From Mesorhizobium sp. J428 (lineage in GTDB: Bacteria; Pseudomonadota; Alphaproteobacteria; Rhizobiales; Rhizobiaceae): a stretch of DNA of 64,000 nucleotides. Below, in pieces: positions 27,153 through 37,085 of the stretch. The stretch is from positions 4,006,001-4,070,000 of the forward strand of contig NZ_JAJOMX010000001.1 in the NCBI RefSeq assembly GCF_024699925.1, read 5' to 3'. Numbering within the stretch: the stretch's first letter is position 1; every line of letters begins with the position of its first letter. A program made the position numbers and the translations under genes. Under the pieces are notes generated by a model. That model saw only the letters and a program-made list of their open reading frames with translations, was not told where the DNA came from and ran no database searches.

Positions 27153-28720
27153 ATGATCGAGATGAGCAACGTTTCTTCCCCGGCGAGAAAGCGACTGCTG
27201 GCTGCGGCCGCTTCCCTCGCGATCGCCGGCGCGATCGGCGTCGGCGCAGTGACCAGCGCGACGATCCCCGTCTTCGCCGAGGCGGTGCGGGTCGATGCCC
27301 CGCAGGCTCCGGCTTCGCCGACGTGGTCGAGAAGGTTTCCCCGGCAGTTGTGAGTGTGCGCGTCAAGTCGCGCATCGAGTCCGCCTCGGACGATTCCGGC
27401 TCGCTCTTCGGCGGCCCAGGCGGTGGCTTCTTCAACGGTCCCGGTTTCGACGAGCTTCCCAACGACCATCCGCTCAAGCGCTTCTTCCGCGAGTTCCGCG
27501 GCGACGGTCCCCGTGCCGAAGGTCCGCGTTCGGAGCGCCGTCAGGAGCGCCAGCAGCGCCGCGCCGAGCGGATGCGCCCGTCCTCGCAGGGCTCCGGCTT
27601 CTTCATCTCCGAGGACGGCTACCTCGTCACCAACAATCACGTCGTGAGCGGCGGTGCTGAATACACCGTCGTGATGGACAATGGCGACGAGCTCGACGCC
27701 AAGCTGGTCGGCACCGACGAGCGGACCGATCTTGCCGTGCTCAAGGTCGATGCCCAGCGCAAGTTCACCTATGTGGCCTTTGCCGACGACTCGAAGATCC
27801 GTGTCGGTGACTGGGTCGTGGCGGTCGGCAATCCGTTCGGCCTCGGTGGCACGGTGACGGCCGGCATCGTCTCGGCGCGCGGCCGCGACATCGGCGCCGG
27901 CCCTTATGACGACTTCATCCAGATTGACGCGGCGGTTAACCGCGGCAACTCCGGCGGCCCGGCTTTCAACCTCAACGGGGAAGTGGTCGGCATCAACACG
28001 GCGATCTTCTCGCCTTCGGGCGGCAATGTCGGCATCGCCTTCGCCATCCCCGCGACCACGGCCAAGGACGTCGTCGCCAAGCTGATGGACGGTGGTTCGA
28101 TCCAGCGCGGCTGGCTGGGCGTCCAGATCCAGCCGGTGACGGACGAGATCGCCGAATCGATCGGCCTCGACAAGCCGCGCGGCGCGCTGGTGAGCGAGGC
28201 GCAGGCGGACGGCCCGGCCAAGGCGGTGGGCATCGCCGCGGGTGACGTGATCGTCTCGGTCGACAAGAAGCCCGTGGCCTCGCCGCGTGAGCTCGCCCGA
28301 CTGGTCGGCAACATCGACCCCGGCAAGAACGTATCGGTCGAGGTGTGGCGCGCCGGCAAGTCGCAGACCTTCGAGGTCAAGCTCGGCACGCTGCCGGGCG
28401 CCCAGGACCGCGCCGACACGACCCCGGACAAGGCCACGCCCGAGACCGGTTCGCTCGAGGGCTTCGGCCTGACCGTCACCAAGGCGGAAGACGGCAAGGG
28501 CCTCGTCGTGACCGACGTCGAATCCGACAGCGAAGCCGCCGATCGCGGCATCCAGGCGGGCGACGTGATCACCGCGGTGAACTCGAAGGAAGTCTCCAGC
28601 GCGGCCGATGTCGAGGCCGCGGTGCAGGAAGCCTCAAAGGCCGGCCGCAAGGCGGTGCTATTCCAGGTGACCCGCGACCAGACCAACCGCTTCGTCGCCC
28701 TTCCGGTGGCGCGCGGCTGA
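27153..28720 (+). pseudogene. degP: Periplasmic serine protease DegP (HtrA family), one frameshift after the signal peptide
   Basis: The start at 27153 follows GGAAAGGAC and encodes a signal sequence (KRLLAAAASLAIAGAIGVGA) up to VRVDAPQAP. The frame then breaks at 27311; one extra G there gives GFADVVEKVSPAVVSVRVKS, the normal continuation. The protease domain holds the triad: His in YLVTNNHVV, Asp in ERTDLAVLKV and Ser in NRGNSGGPAFN. Two PDZ domains follow (IQRGWLGVQIQPV; VLFQVTRDQ near the end). Total is 522 residues after correction. It degrades misfolded envelope proteins. A terminator-like hairpin follows. Confidence 0.9.
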
Positions 28721-28730
28721 CGATCCAGGG

Positions 28731-28757
28731 GCCGGCCGCTTGTGAGGAGCGGCCGGC
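28731..28757 (+). terminator. Hairpin terminator candidate after degP
   Basis: GCCGGCCGCT (28731-28740) and AGCGGCCGGC (28748-28757) form a perfect 10-bp stem with loop TGTGAGG, starting 10 bp after the degP stop. There is only a TTC after the stem rather than a U-run, so it may act as a weak terminator or a 3' stabilising hairpin. Confidence 0.55.
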
Positions 28758-28906
28758 TTCGCGGACAGGCGCGGGCCGTTCGACTCTCGCGCCGGCGGCA
28801 GCGGGCTCCCCCCATCGCCCGCTGTCCGCTTTTCAGGCAGGTCGATCGCGAGATCGGGCGGAACGCGCAGTCCTGCTTTTTCCGCCAGATCGCCTATATG
28901 TGACGC

Positions 28907-29578
28907 ATGAAGATTCTGGTAATCGAGGACGACCGCGAGGCGGCGGAATATCTGGAGCGGGCGCTCACCGAGGCCGGCCATACCGCCCATGTCGCGCGCG
29001 ACGGCGAGACGGGCTTCAGCCTTGCAGATTCCGGCGATTACGACATCCTCGTCATCGACCGCATGCTCCCGCGCCGCGACGGCCTGTCGGTCATCGCGGG
29101 GCTCAGGGCACGCGGCAACGAGACGCCGGTGCTGATCCTCTCCGCGCTCGGCGAGGTCGACGACCGAGTCACTGGGCTGCGCGCCGGCGGCGACGACTAT
29201 CTCACCAAGCCCTATGCCTTCTCCGAACTCCTGGCGCGCGTCGAGGTGCTGAAGCGGCGCGCGACCTCGCGCGACAGCGAGACCACCTACCGGACGGGCG
29301 ACCTCGAGCTCGACCGCCTGTCGCACGCGGTGCGGCGCGCCGGCAAGGAGATCGCGCTGCAGCCGCGCGAGTTCCGCCTGCTCGAATACCTGATGCGGCA
29401 TGCGGGGCAGGTGGTGACCCGCACCATGCTGCTGGAGAACGTCTGGGACTATCATTTCGACCCCCAGACCAACGTGATCGACGTTCACGTCTCGCGGCTG
29501 CGCTCGAAGATCGAGAAGGGCTTCGAGAAGCCGCTGCTCCACACCGTCCGCGGCGCGGGCTACATGCTCCGGGCCTGA
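28907..29578 (+). CDS. OmpR-family response regulator (degP-glnE locus)
   Basis: Receiver domain with MKILVIEDD, phospho-acceptor Asp in ILVIDRMLPRRDG (about residue 51) and Lys in DDYLTKPYAF; winged-helix domain with IALQPREFRLLEYLMRHAGQ and IDVHVSRLRSKIEKG. It is followed 1 bp later by its kinase. Position between degP and glnE matches a regulator in S. meliloti (SMc02366, from memory). A role in envelope stress is suggested by the degP neighbour but not proven. Confidence 0.9.
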   Translation: MKILVIEDDREAAEYLERALTEAGHTAHVARDGETGFSLADSGDYDILVIDRMLPRRDGLSVIAGLRARGNETPVLILSALGEVDDRVTGLRAGGDDYLTKPYAFSELLARVEVLKRRATSRDSETTYRTGDLELDRLSHAVRRAGKEIALQPREFRLLEYLMRHAGQVVTRTMLLENVWDYHFDPQTNVIDVHVSRLRSKIEKGFEKPLLHTVRGAGYMLRA

Positions 29579-29579
29579 C

Positions 29580-30987
29580 ATGGGCCGACTGCCCGCGATC
29601 TTCCGCACGACGGCCGCCCGGCTGTCCGCGCTCTATCTCCTGCTCTTTGCGGCGTCGGCGCTGGTGCTGGTCGTCTACATGACGTCGCTGTCGACGCGCA
29701 TGCTGACCGACCAGACGCGCGAGACGATCCTGGAGGAGGTGCTGTCGCTCTCGCGCTTCTACGAGAGCGGCGGCCTGTCGCGGCTCGTGCGGGTGGTGTC
29801 ACAGCGCTCTCGCCAGCCTGGCGCCTATCTTTATCTCCTGACCGACCCCAACGGCCGCCCGCTGGCCGGCAATGTCGAGAGCCTGGAGCCCGGCGTTCTG
29901 GAGACGGACGGCTGGACCGAGCGGCCGTTCTCCTATCGCCGCTACGGCGATGCGAACAACCAGGCCCAGACAGTGGACGGCCACAGGGCGATTGCACAGG
30001 TGGTGCGGCTGCCCAACACCATGATCATCCTGGTTGGCCGCGATCTCGGCGAGCCGGAGCAGTTCCGGCTGGTGGTTCGCCGCGCCCTGACCGCGGCATT
30101 GGCGCTGATGGGCATCGGCGCCTTCGTCATCTGGTTCTTCGTCGGCCGCCAGGCGCTGCACCGCATCGACAACATCTCCGACGCCTCGAAGCGCATCATG
30201 GGCGGCGACCTTTCCGGCCGGCTGCCGGTGACGGGCACGGGCGACGAGTTCGACCGGCTGTCGGAGAACCTGAACGGCATGCTCGCCCGCATCGGCGCGC
30301 TGAACGACGGCCTGAAGCAGGTTTCGGACAACATCGCGCATGACCTCAAGACGCCGCTCACCCGGCTGCGCAACCGCGTCGAGGCGACGCTCGCCGGCTC
30401 GCGCACGGAGGCCGAGTATCGCGAGGCGCTGGAGGCGGCGATCGCCGAATCCGACCAGCTCATCCGCACCTTCAACGCGATCCTGATGATCTCGCGGCTG
30501 GAGGCCGGCTATTCGGCGGAGGCGACGGACGAGGTCGATCTCGCCGCGATCCTGCGCGACGTGGTGGAACTCTACGAGCCGGCCGCAGAGGAAGCGGGCG
30601 TGACGCTGACCGCCGAGGACAATGCGGAGGCGAAGATCACCGGCAACAGGGAACTGATCGGCCAGGCGCTGTCCAATATTGTCGACAACGCGATCAAGTA
30701 TTCCGCCGGCGCCGACGGCGGGGCGAAGGTAACCGTGTCCATCACCCGGCAGGACGGAACTTTCCGCCTCGGCGTCGCCGACAACGGGCCGGGCATCCCG
30801 CCCGAGGACCGCGTGCAGGCGACGGAACGCTTCGTGCGGCTGGAGAAGAGCCGGTCGCAGCCCGGCTCCGGCCTGGGTCTCAGCCTTGCCAAGGCGGTGA
30901 TGACATTCCACGGTGGCACGCTGGAACTGTCCGGGAGGGAGCCCGGCTTGCTGGTGGAAATGGTGTTTCCGCGTCAGGGGGGGATGA
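29580..30987 (+). CDS. Sensor histidine kinase, partner of the upstream regulator
   Basis: A 468-residue membrane kinase: TM1 around residues 15-40 (LYLLLFAASALVLVVYMTSL), periplasmic domain to about 160, TM2 near 165-190 (AALALMGIGAFVIWFFVG), HAMP (ISDASKRIMGGDLSGRLPV), H-box SDNIAHDLKTPLTRLRNRVE (His about 252) and ATPase boxes NIVDNAIKYS, VADNGPGIPPED, GSGLGLSLAKAV. As written, a 7-G run at 30977-30983 carries the frame straight through into glnE. With six Gs the kinase ends QGG-stop at 30987, overlapping the glnE start by TGATG. I treat the fusion as an indel artefact. Confidence 0.85.
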
Positions 30988-33900
30988 TGGCAAAGGCAGC
31001 GGCCGCGAAAGAGGCGGCGGGGGAGGGGAACTGGTTCGGGGCTGCTCCGGCGCGGCTCGTGCCGCTCGACGCGGGGGCGGCGAAGGCCGAATTTGCCGAC
31101 CTGATCTCGAATGCCGGCGAGGCGGGACTGGACGGTCTTGTGGCCGATCTCTCACGCGCTGGCGCGACGGTGGATTTCCTCGAAGCGGCGCTCGACCTCT
31201 CGTCCTTCCTGCGCGACAGCATGCGCCGCGCACCGCAGATTCTCGACCACCTGCGCGCCGCGCCCGCGCCCGAGCGGATCGACGCCATCCTGGGGGAGGT
31301 GGAGGCCCTCGGCCGCGCGCCCGAGATCGCCGAGGCAAGGCTGATGGCCGAGCTCAGACGGCTCAAGACGGAAGCGCATGCGCTGATCGCGCTATGCGAC
31401 CTCGCGCGTGTGTTCGATGCCGAGGCCACCGTCCACCGGCTGAGCAGGCTTGCCGATGCGGCGATCGGCGCGGCGGTCTCGTTCCTGCTGCGCGACGCCC
31501 ACAACCAGGGCAAGATCACCCTGCCTGATCCGTCCGACCCGTCGAAGGAGTCCGGCTGGATCCTGCTTGCAATGGGCAAGCTTGGCGCACATGAGCTCAA
31601 TTTCTCCTCCGACATCGACCTGATCTCGTTCTTCGATCCGGAAGCGCGGGCGATCACCGATCCCTACGAGGCGAACGAGTTGTTCGCGCGGCTGACGCGG
31701 CGGCTGGTGCGTATCCTCCAGGACCGCACCGAGGACGGCTATGTCTTCCGCACCGACCTGAGGCTCAGGCCCGACCCGGGCTCGACGCCCCTGGCGATTC
31801 CCGTCAGCGCGGCGCTGCACTACTACGAGAGCCGCGGCCAGAATTGGGAACGGGCGGCGATGATCAAGGCGCGGCCGGTCGCAGGCGACATCGAGGCGGG
31901 CAGCGCCTTCCTCGCCGAGCTGAAACCTTATGTCTGGCGCAAATACATGGACTTCGCCGCGATTGCCGATGTCCATTCGATCAAGCGGCAGATCCATGCC
32001 CATAAGGGGCACGGCGACATCGCGGTCAAGGGCCACAACGTCAAGCTCGGGCGCGGCGGCATCCGCGAGATCGAGTTCTTCGTCCAGACGCAGCAACTGA
32101 TCGCCGGCGGCCGCTTCCAGGAACTGCGCGGGCGCGAGACGGTGGCGATGCTGGGCGAGCTCGCGAACCGCGGCTGGATCTCGCCCGAGGCGCGCGACGC
32201 GTTGGTCAAGCAAGTACTGGTTCCTGCGCGACGTCGAGCATGCGATCCAGATGGTGGCGGACGAGCAGACGCATCTCTTGCCCGAGGACGACGAGGGGCT
32301 GGAGCGCATCGCGCATATGCGCGGCTACAAGGATGCGACCGCCTTCTCCGCCGACTTCCGCGCCTCGCTGCAGGTGGTGGAGAAGCACTACGCGGCGCTG
32401 TTCGAATCCGCGCCGCAGCTTTCCGCGGGCGTCGGCAATCTCGTCTTCACCGGCGATGTCGACGATCCCGACACGCTGCAGACGCTGTCGCAGCTCGGTT
32501 TCGAGCGGCCGAGCGACATCTGCCGCGTCATCCGCACCTGGCATTTCGGTCGCTACCGCGCAGCGCAGTCCGCCGAGGCGAGGGAACGGCTGACGGAGCT
32601 GACGCCAGCACTCCTGCAGGCCTTCGGCAACACACGGCGCGCCGACGAGGCGCTGATGCGCTTCGATGCGTTCCTCGCCGGCTTGCCGGCGGGCATCCAG
32701 CTCTTCTCGCTGCTCCAGTCCAACCCGGCGTTGCTGAACCTTCTGGCGATGATCATGGGCGCTGCACCGCGGCTGGCGGCGATCATCACCAAACGGCCGC
32801 ACGTCTTCGACGGCCTGCTCGACCCGATGCTGATGGCGGAGCTGCCGGACCGGCGCTATCTCGCCGGGCGTCTCGGCGCCTTCCTCGAGGCCGTGAGCCT
32901 GCACGAAGAAATCCTCGACCGGCTGCGCATCTTTGCGGCGGAACAGAAATTCCTGATCGGCATCCGCCTGCTCACGGGTGCGATCGACGCGACGCGCGCC
33001 GGCAAGGCGTTTTCCGACCTCGCCGACCTCACCATCGGGGCGGCGCTGGAGGCCGTCCGTGCCGAGTTCTCCGTCCGGCATGGCAGGGTGGCGGGCGAGA
33101 AGGTGGCCCTGCTCGGCATGGGCAAGCTCGGCAGCCACGAACTCACCGCAGGTTCCGACGTCGACATGATCCTGCTCTACGACCATTCGGAGGCCGCCGA
33201 GGAGTCCGACGGCGAAAAGCCGCTGGCGCCGGCGCTCTATTTCACGCGGTTGACGCAGCGCCTGATCGCAGCCGTGTCGGCGCCGACGGCGGAGGGCGTT
33301 CTCTACGAGATCGACCTGCGCCTGCGGCCCTCCGGCAACAAGGGTCCGGTCGCCACCCACATCGTTTCGTTCCGCAAATACCAGCGCGAGGAGGCCGAGA
33401 CCTGGGAGCACATGGCGCTGACCCGGGCGCGCGTGGTGGCGGGCGACGCCGATTTTGCCGCCGCGATCGAGTTGGAGGTCGCGGGCGTCGTCGCGGCGCC
33501 CCGCGATTTCGCCTCCGTGGCGCGCGAGGCGCGGCAGATGCGGGCGCTGATCGAAAAGGAGAAGCCGCCGGCCGACGAATGGGACCTGAAGCTGGTGCCG
33601 GGCGGGCTGATCGACCTTGAATTCGTCGCGCAGGTCGCATCGCTGACCGACCGTGTCGAGGGCGAGGGGCGGACGACCGCCACGGCCGAGGTGCTGCGCC
33701 GCCTCGCGGACGACTTCGCGGGCGCGCAGGTTCGTGGCGACCTCTTCGAGGCGCATCGACTCTATACAGGCCTCACGCAGGTAATGCGGCTCTGTCTGAC
33801 CGAAAACTTCGATCCCGCCGATATTCCGCCCGGTTTGTCCGATCTGCTCATCCGCAGTGCCGACGCGCCGGACCTCGGTGTCCTGCGCGCGCTGCTGCAC

Positions 33901-34026
33901 GATACGACCGGGAACGTGCGAAAGCATTTCGACGCTCTCCTAAGTGGAAATCCGCATCGCGGTAGTGGAAATGACATGATCCGGTGCCCATGTGCGGATC
34001 AGGTCGAAGAATGGAGCAGAGAATGA
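30984..34026 (+). pseudogene. glnE: Glutamine synthetase adenylyltransferase/deadenylylase GlnE, one frameshift
   Basis: GlnE adds and removes AMP on glutamine synthetase in response to PII. Both nucleotidyltransferase halves are visible. The deadenylylase half has LLAMGKLGAHELNFSSDIDLI (about residue 200) and RTDLRLRPDPGS. The adenylylase half has LLGMGKLGSHELTAGSDVDMI (about 710) and EIDLRLRPSGNKG. The frame breaks at 32212-32213: AAGCAAGTACTGG has one A too many. Without it the protein reads LVKQYWFLRDVEHAIQMVAD and continues to 34026, about 1013 residues. The stop overlaps the EF-hand gene at ATGA. Confidence 0.9.
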
Positions 34027-34478
34027 AGAAGTCGGTTCTAGCCTGGACTTTCGTGGCGTTTGCCGGTGCTATCGGGGCCACCGCGTCCCAGGCTGTCGCG
34101 CAGGACGAGGCGCGTTTCGAACGTCTGGATGCGGACAAGAGCGGCGATATCTCGTTTGAGGAATTCGTTACAGTGGTCAAGGATCGCCTCGAGAAGGCGG
34201 ACTCGGATGGTGACGGCAAGCTGACGGTCGAGGAGATTTCCACGACCTTCCAGGGGCCGCAGGCCAAGGATCAGGCGGCGACGCTCGTCAAACACTTCGA
34301 TGCGGACAAGGACGGCACTGTCACCCTCACCGAGGTGGAGGAGCGTCGCAAGCAGCGCTTCGCCAAGCTGGACACCAACTCCGACGGCAAGCTGGTGAGG
34401 GAAGAGATGTCCAGCGGGGCGGCCGCGCCGGCCCGCAGCACCGGTAAGGGTGACCGGCTGAAGGCGTCGGCCGACTGA
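34023..34478 (+). CDS. Secreted EF-hand calcium-binding protein
   Basis: The 151-residue product has a signal peptide (VLAWTFVAFAGAIGATASQAVA) and four EF-hand loops: DADKSGDISFEE, DSDGDGKLTVEE, DADKDGTVTLTE and DTNSDGKLVREE, each with the D-x-[DN]-x-[DSN]-G pattern and a terminal Glu. A calmodulin-like calcium sensor or buffer in the periplasm is the likely role. It starts in an overlap with the glnE stop, so it may be co-transcribed with it. The ATG at 34023 follows a GGAGCAGAG site. Confidence 0.85.
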   Translation: MKKSVLAWTFVAFAGAIGATASQAVAQDEARFERLDADKSGDISFEEFVTVVKDRLEKADSDGDGKLTVEEISTTFQGPQAKDQAATLVKHFDADKDGTVTLTEVEERRKQRFAKLDTNSDGKLVREEMSSGAAAPARSTGKGDRLKASAD

Positions 34479-34486
34479 GGCCGGCC

Positions 34487-34507
34487 GGCGGCCGTATCGG
34501 GGCCGCC
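34487..34507. terminator. Bidirectional terminator candidate between convergent genes
   Basis: GGCGGCC (34487-34493) and GGCCGCC (34501-34507) form a 7-bp stem with loop GTATCGG, in the 32-bp space between the EF-hand gene stop and the PleC-like kinase stop. The location between two converging ends supports termination for both; there is no U-run. Confidence 0.45.
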
Positions 34508-34510
34508 TCG

Positions 34511-36841
34511 TCAGGCAGCCTTTCGTGACGGCTGCGCTGCCGCCTTCTTCTTCACCGGGATGCGCACGGAGACGATTGTCCCGACGCCTTCGGTGGAGCG
34601 GATCTTGAGGGCGCCGCCATGCAGTTGGGCCAGCGATCGCGAGATGGCGAGCCCTAACCCGGAACCGGCATGGCTCTTGGTGAACTGGTTCTCGACCTGC
34701 TCGAAGGGCTTGCCGAGCTTCTTGAGCGCTTCGCGCGGGATGCCGCAGCCATTGTCCTCAATGGTGAGGATGACCGCGCCGGAGGTTTTTCGGGCGCGAA
34801 GGGAAATCTTGCCGCCGGGACCGGTGAACTTGACCGCGTTCGACAGGAGGTTGATCGCGATCTGCTTGATCGCGCGGCGGTCGGCGTTCAGCGTCATCGA
34901 ATCCGCGATCTTGGTCTCGATCGTGATCGATTTCTGCGCCGCCTGCAGCGAGATTACTCGCACGGTCTCACGCACCAGCGGGCAGAGGTCGATCTGCTCG
35001 CGGTCGATCGAGAAGCGGCCCGCCTCGATCTTGGACATGTCGAGGATGTCGTTGATGACGCCGAGCAGGTAGTTGCCGCTGCCCTGGATGTCGCGGACAT
35101 ATTCCTCGTAGCGTTCCGAGCCGAGCGGGCCGAACAGACCTGACTGCATCAGCTCCGAGAAGCCGATGATCGCATTGAGCGGCGTGCGCAACTCGTGCGA
35201 CATGTTGGCGAGGAATTCCGACTTGGCGCGGTTGGCAGCCTCGGCGCGCTCCGTCTCGCGCATGCACTTCTTGTTGAGTTCCGCCAGCTCGCGTGCACGG
35301 TCCTCCTCGGCCTTGCGGGCGACGGACAGGTCGTGGATCGTCGCCATGAGGCGGCGCTCGCTGTCGACCAGCTTTTCCTGGTGCTGCTTGATCTGGGTGA
35401 TGTCGGCGCCAACCGACACGATGCCGCCGTCGCGCGTCACCATCTCGTTGACCTGCACCCAGCGGCCGTCCTTGAACTGGCGCTCATAGGTGACCGCGCC
35501 GTTGCGGCCATTGCCATTGGCGAGCCGGCGCTCGGAGGCGAACGCGGTCATCCGCTCCTCGATCGTGGCGCGCGGCGTTCCCTGCTCGACGTCTGCATCG
35601 GCGAGGCCTGCCTGTTCCTGGAAGCGCGTATTGCACATCACCAGCCGCTGGTGCGAATCCCACAGCACGAAGGTCTCGGAAATGTTCTCGATCGCGGTGC
35701 GCAGACGGGCGTCCGCTTCCTCCGACTGCATGGCGAGGTGATACTGCTCGGTGACGTCGATGGCGATGCCGAGCAAATGTACGTCCTGCGCATCGGGATC
35801 GATGATCTGCGCCCTTGCCCGCACCCACACCCATTGCCCGTTGGCGTGGCGCATGCGGAAGACCCGGTCGATCTGGTCGACCTCGCGGGCGGCGAGCGCC
35901 TTGGCCACCGTGAACAGGTCGCCGTCTTCTTCGTGGATGATCTCGTTGACCTCGCCGAAGGACAGCATCGCGTCGCTGGGTTCGTAGCCCAGCATCTCGT
36001 ACATCGAGCGCGACCAGAACAGCCGCCCGCGGCCCATATCCCAGTCCCACAGGCCGCAGCGGCCGCGCAGCAACGCGGAGTCGATGCGCTGATGGGCTTC
36101 CGAATAGATCCTGTCGGCGGCCTGCGCCCGCGCCGCCTGGGCGAAATAGGCGTAGAGGATGACGATCAGCACGCTCGAGGTCAGTACGAACAGCGTCACG
36201 TTGAGCGAGACGAGCTTGCGCCAGTCGGCGAACACGGCGTCGGCGGACACCAGCGCCACGGCCGCAAATTTGCGATCGGGCCCGAGATCCGCCGCGGCGA
36301 ACCAGTGATTGCCGTCGATCGTCACGTCCATCACCCCGGCGCGCTTGCCGAACATGAAGAGCGGCTGGCCGCCGCCGATCTGGCTCTCGAGCCAGCGGCC
36401 TTCCCAGCCGATGTCGCGGGGGGCGGCCGCCGTCACGCGGAAGCTGCTGTCGGTCACCAGGAGAACGTGGGTCTGTGCGAGGTTGCCGGTCTGAGCCGCC
36501 GCGTCCACCGCGCGCCGGTGGAGGTCGGCGGCGTCCGGCGAAGCGGCCATTTCGGCCTTGAGCGTGGCGGCGATCTCCGATGCCGCGAGCGCCACCATCG
36601 AACGCGCGTCGCGCTCGATGTCGTCACGCAGCGCCAGCAGCGAAAGCGCCCGCGTCGCGGCCACGACGATGAGGAAGATGACGATCAGCGCCGGGATCGA
36701 CCGCCGCAGATAAGGCTCCGCCGCCAGCAGCCGCTTGTAGGCGGGCGCGACGATGATGTCCGGGATTTTCGTCCGTTCGCCGCCTCGTCCGCCGGCAAAA
36801 AAACGCCCGCCAGTCGCCCCCCAGGCGCCTGTCTTTCCCAT
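34511..36841 (-). CDS. pleC: PAS-containing sensor histidine kinase, PleC-like
   Basis: Domain order in about 776 residues: TM1 near residues 40-60 (SIPALIVIFLIVVAATRALS), a periplasmic sensor, TM2 near 210-230, one PAS near 265-375 (WDWDMGRGRLFWSRSMYEML), a second near 385-495 (TFVLWDSHQRLVMCN), HisKA with FLANMSHELRTPLNAIIGFS and ILDMSKIEAGR, and HATPase with NLLSNAVKFT, DNGCGIP and GSGLGLAIS. The HisKA block with FGPLGSERYEEYVRDI is the PleC/DivJ/PdhS type. In S. meliloti pleC lies next to glnE and pepN, the same setting as here. PleC kinases control DivK and so the CtrA cell-cycle pathway. The ATG at 36841 is preferred to a TTG five codons earlier. Confidence 0.78.
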   Translation of the reverse strand: MGKTGAWGATGGRFFAGGRGGERTKIPDIIVAPAYKRLLAAEPYLRRSIPALIVIFLIVVAATRALSLLALRDDIERDARSMVALAASEIAATLKAEMAASPDAADLHRRAVDAAAQTGNLAQTHVLLVTDSSFRVTAAAPRDIGWEGRWLESQIGGGQPLFMFGKRAGVMDVTIDGNHWFAAADLGPDRKFAAVALVSADAVFADWRKLVSLNVTLFVLTSSVLIVILYAYFAQAARAQAADRIYSEAHQRIDSALLRGRCGLWDWDMGRGRLFWSRSMYEMLGYEPSDAMLSFGEVNEIIHEEDGDLFTVAKALAAREVDQIDRVFRMRHANGQWVWVRARAQIIDPDAQDVHLLGIAIDVTEQYHLAMQSEEADARLRTAIENISETFVLWDSHQRLVMCNTRFQEQAGLADADVEQGTPRATIEERMTAFASERRLANGNGRNGAVTYERQFKDGRWVQVNEMVTRDGGIVSVGADITQIKQHQEKLVDSERRLMATIHDLSVARKAEEDRARELAELNKKCMRETERAEAANRAKSEFLANMSHELRTPLNAIIGFSELMQSGLFGPLGSERYEEYVRDIQGSGNYLLGVINDILDMSKIEAGRFSIDREQIDLCPLVRETVRVISLQAAQKSITIETKIADSMTLNADRRAIKQIAINLLSNAVKFTGPGGKISLRARKTSGAVILTIEDNGCGIPREALKKLGKPFEQVENQFTKSHAGSGLGLAISRSLAQLHGGALKIRSTEGVGTIVSVRIPVKKKAAAQPSRKAA

Positions 36842-37085
36842 TGAAGGGCCCCGCAAAAGTTGTTGTTCCGGCTATCTGTTCGGAAACGCCGCACATCCGA
36901 ATCGCCGTATAAGAATCAAACGTGATTCGCCTTGTCCAGAGGCCGATTCAGAAAATCTTTACGATTTGGAATTTTGGCGCCGAAAGTCGCGCTCAAGGCC
37001 CTGTGCAGGTGCCTGAGGAGGGCTCTTTGCGCTCGACATCGTTCACCGAGGCCGGCAGGCATTCTTGCCGCCGGCTCGGGGGTCT

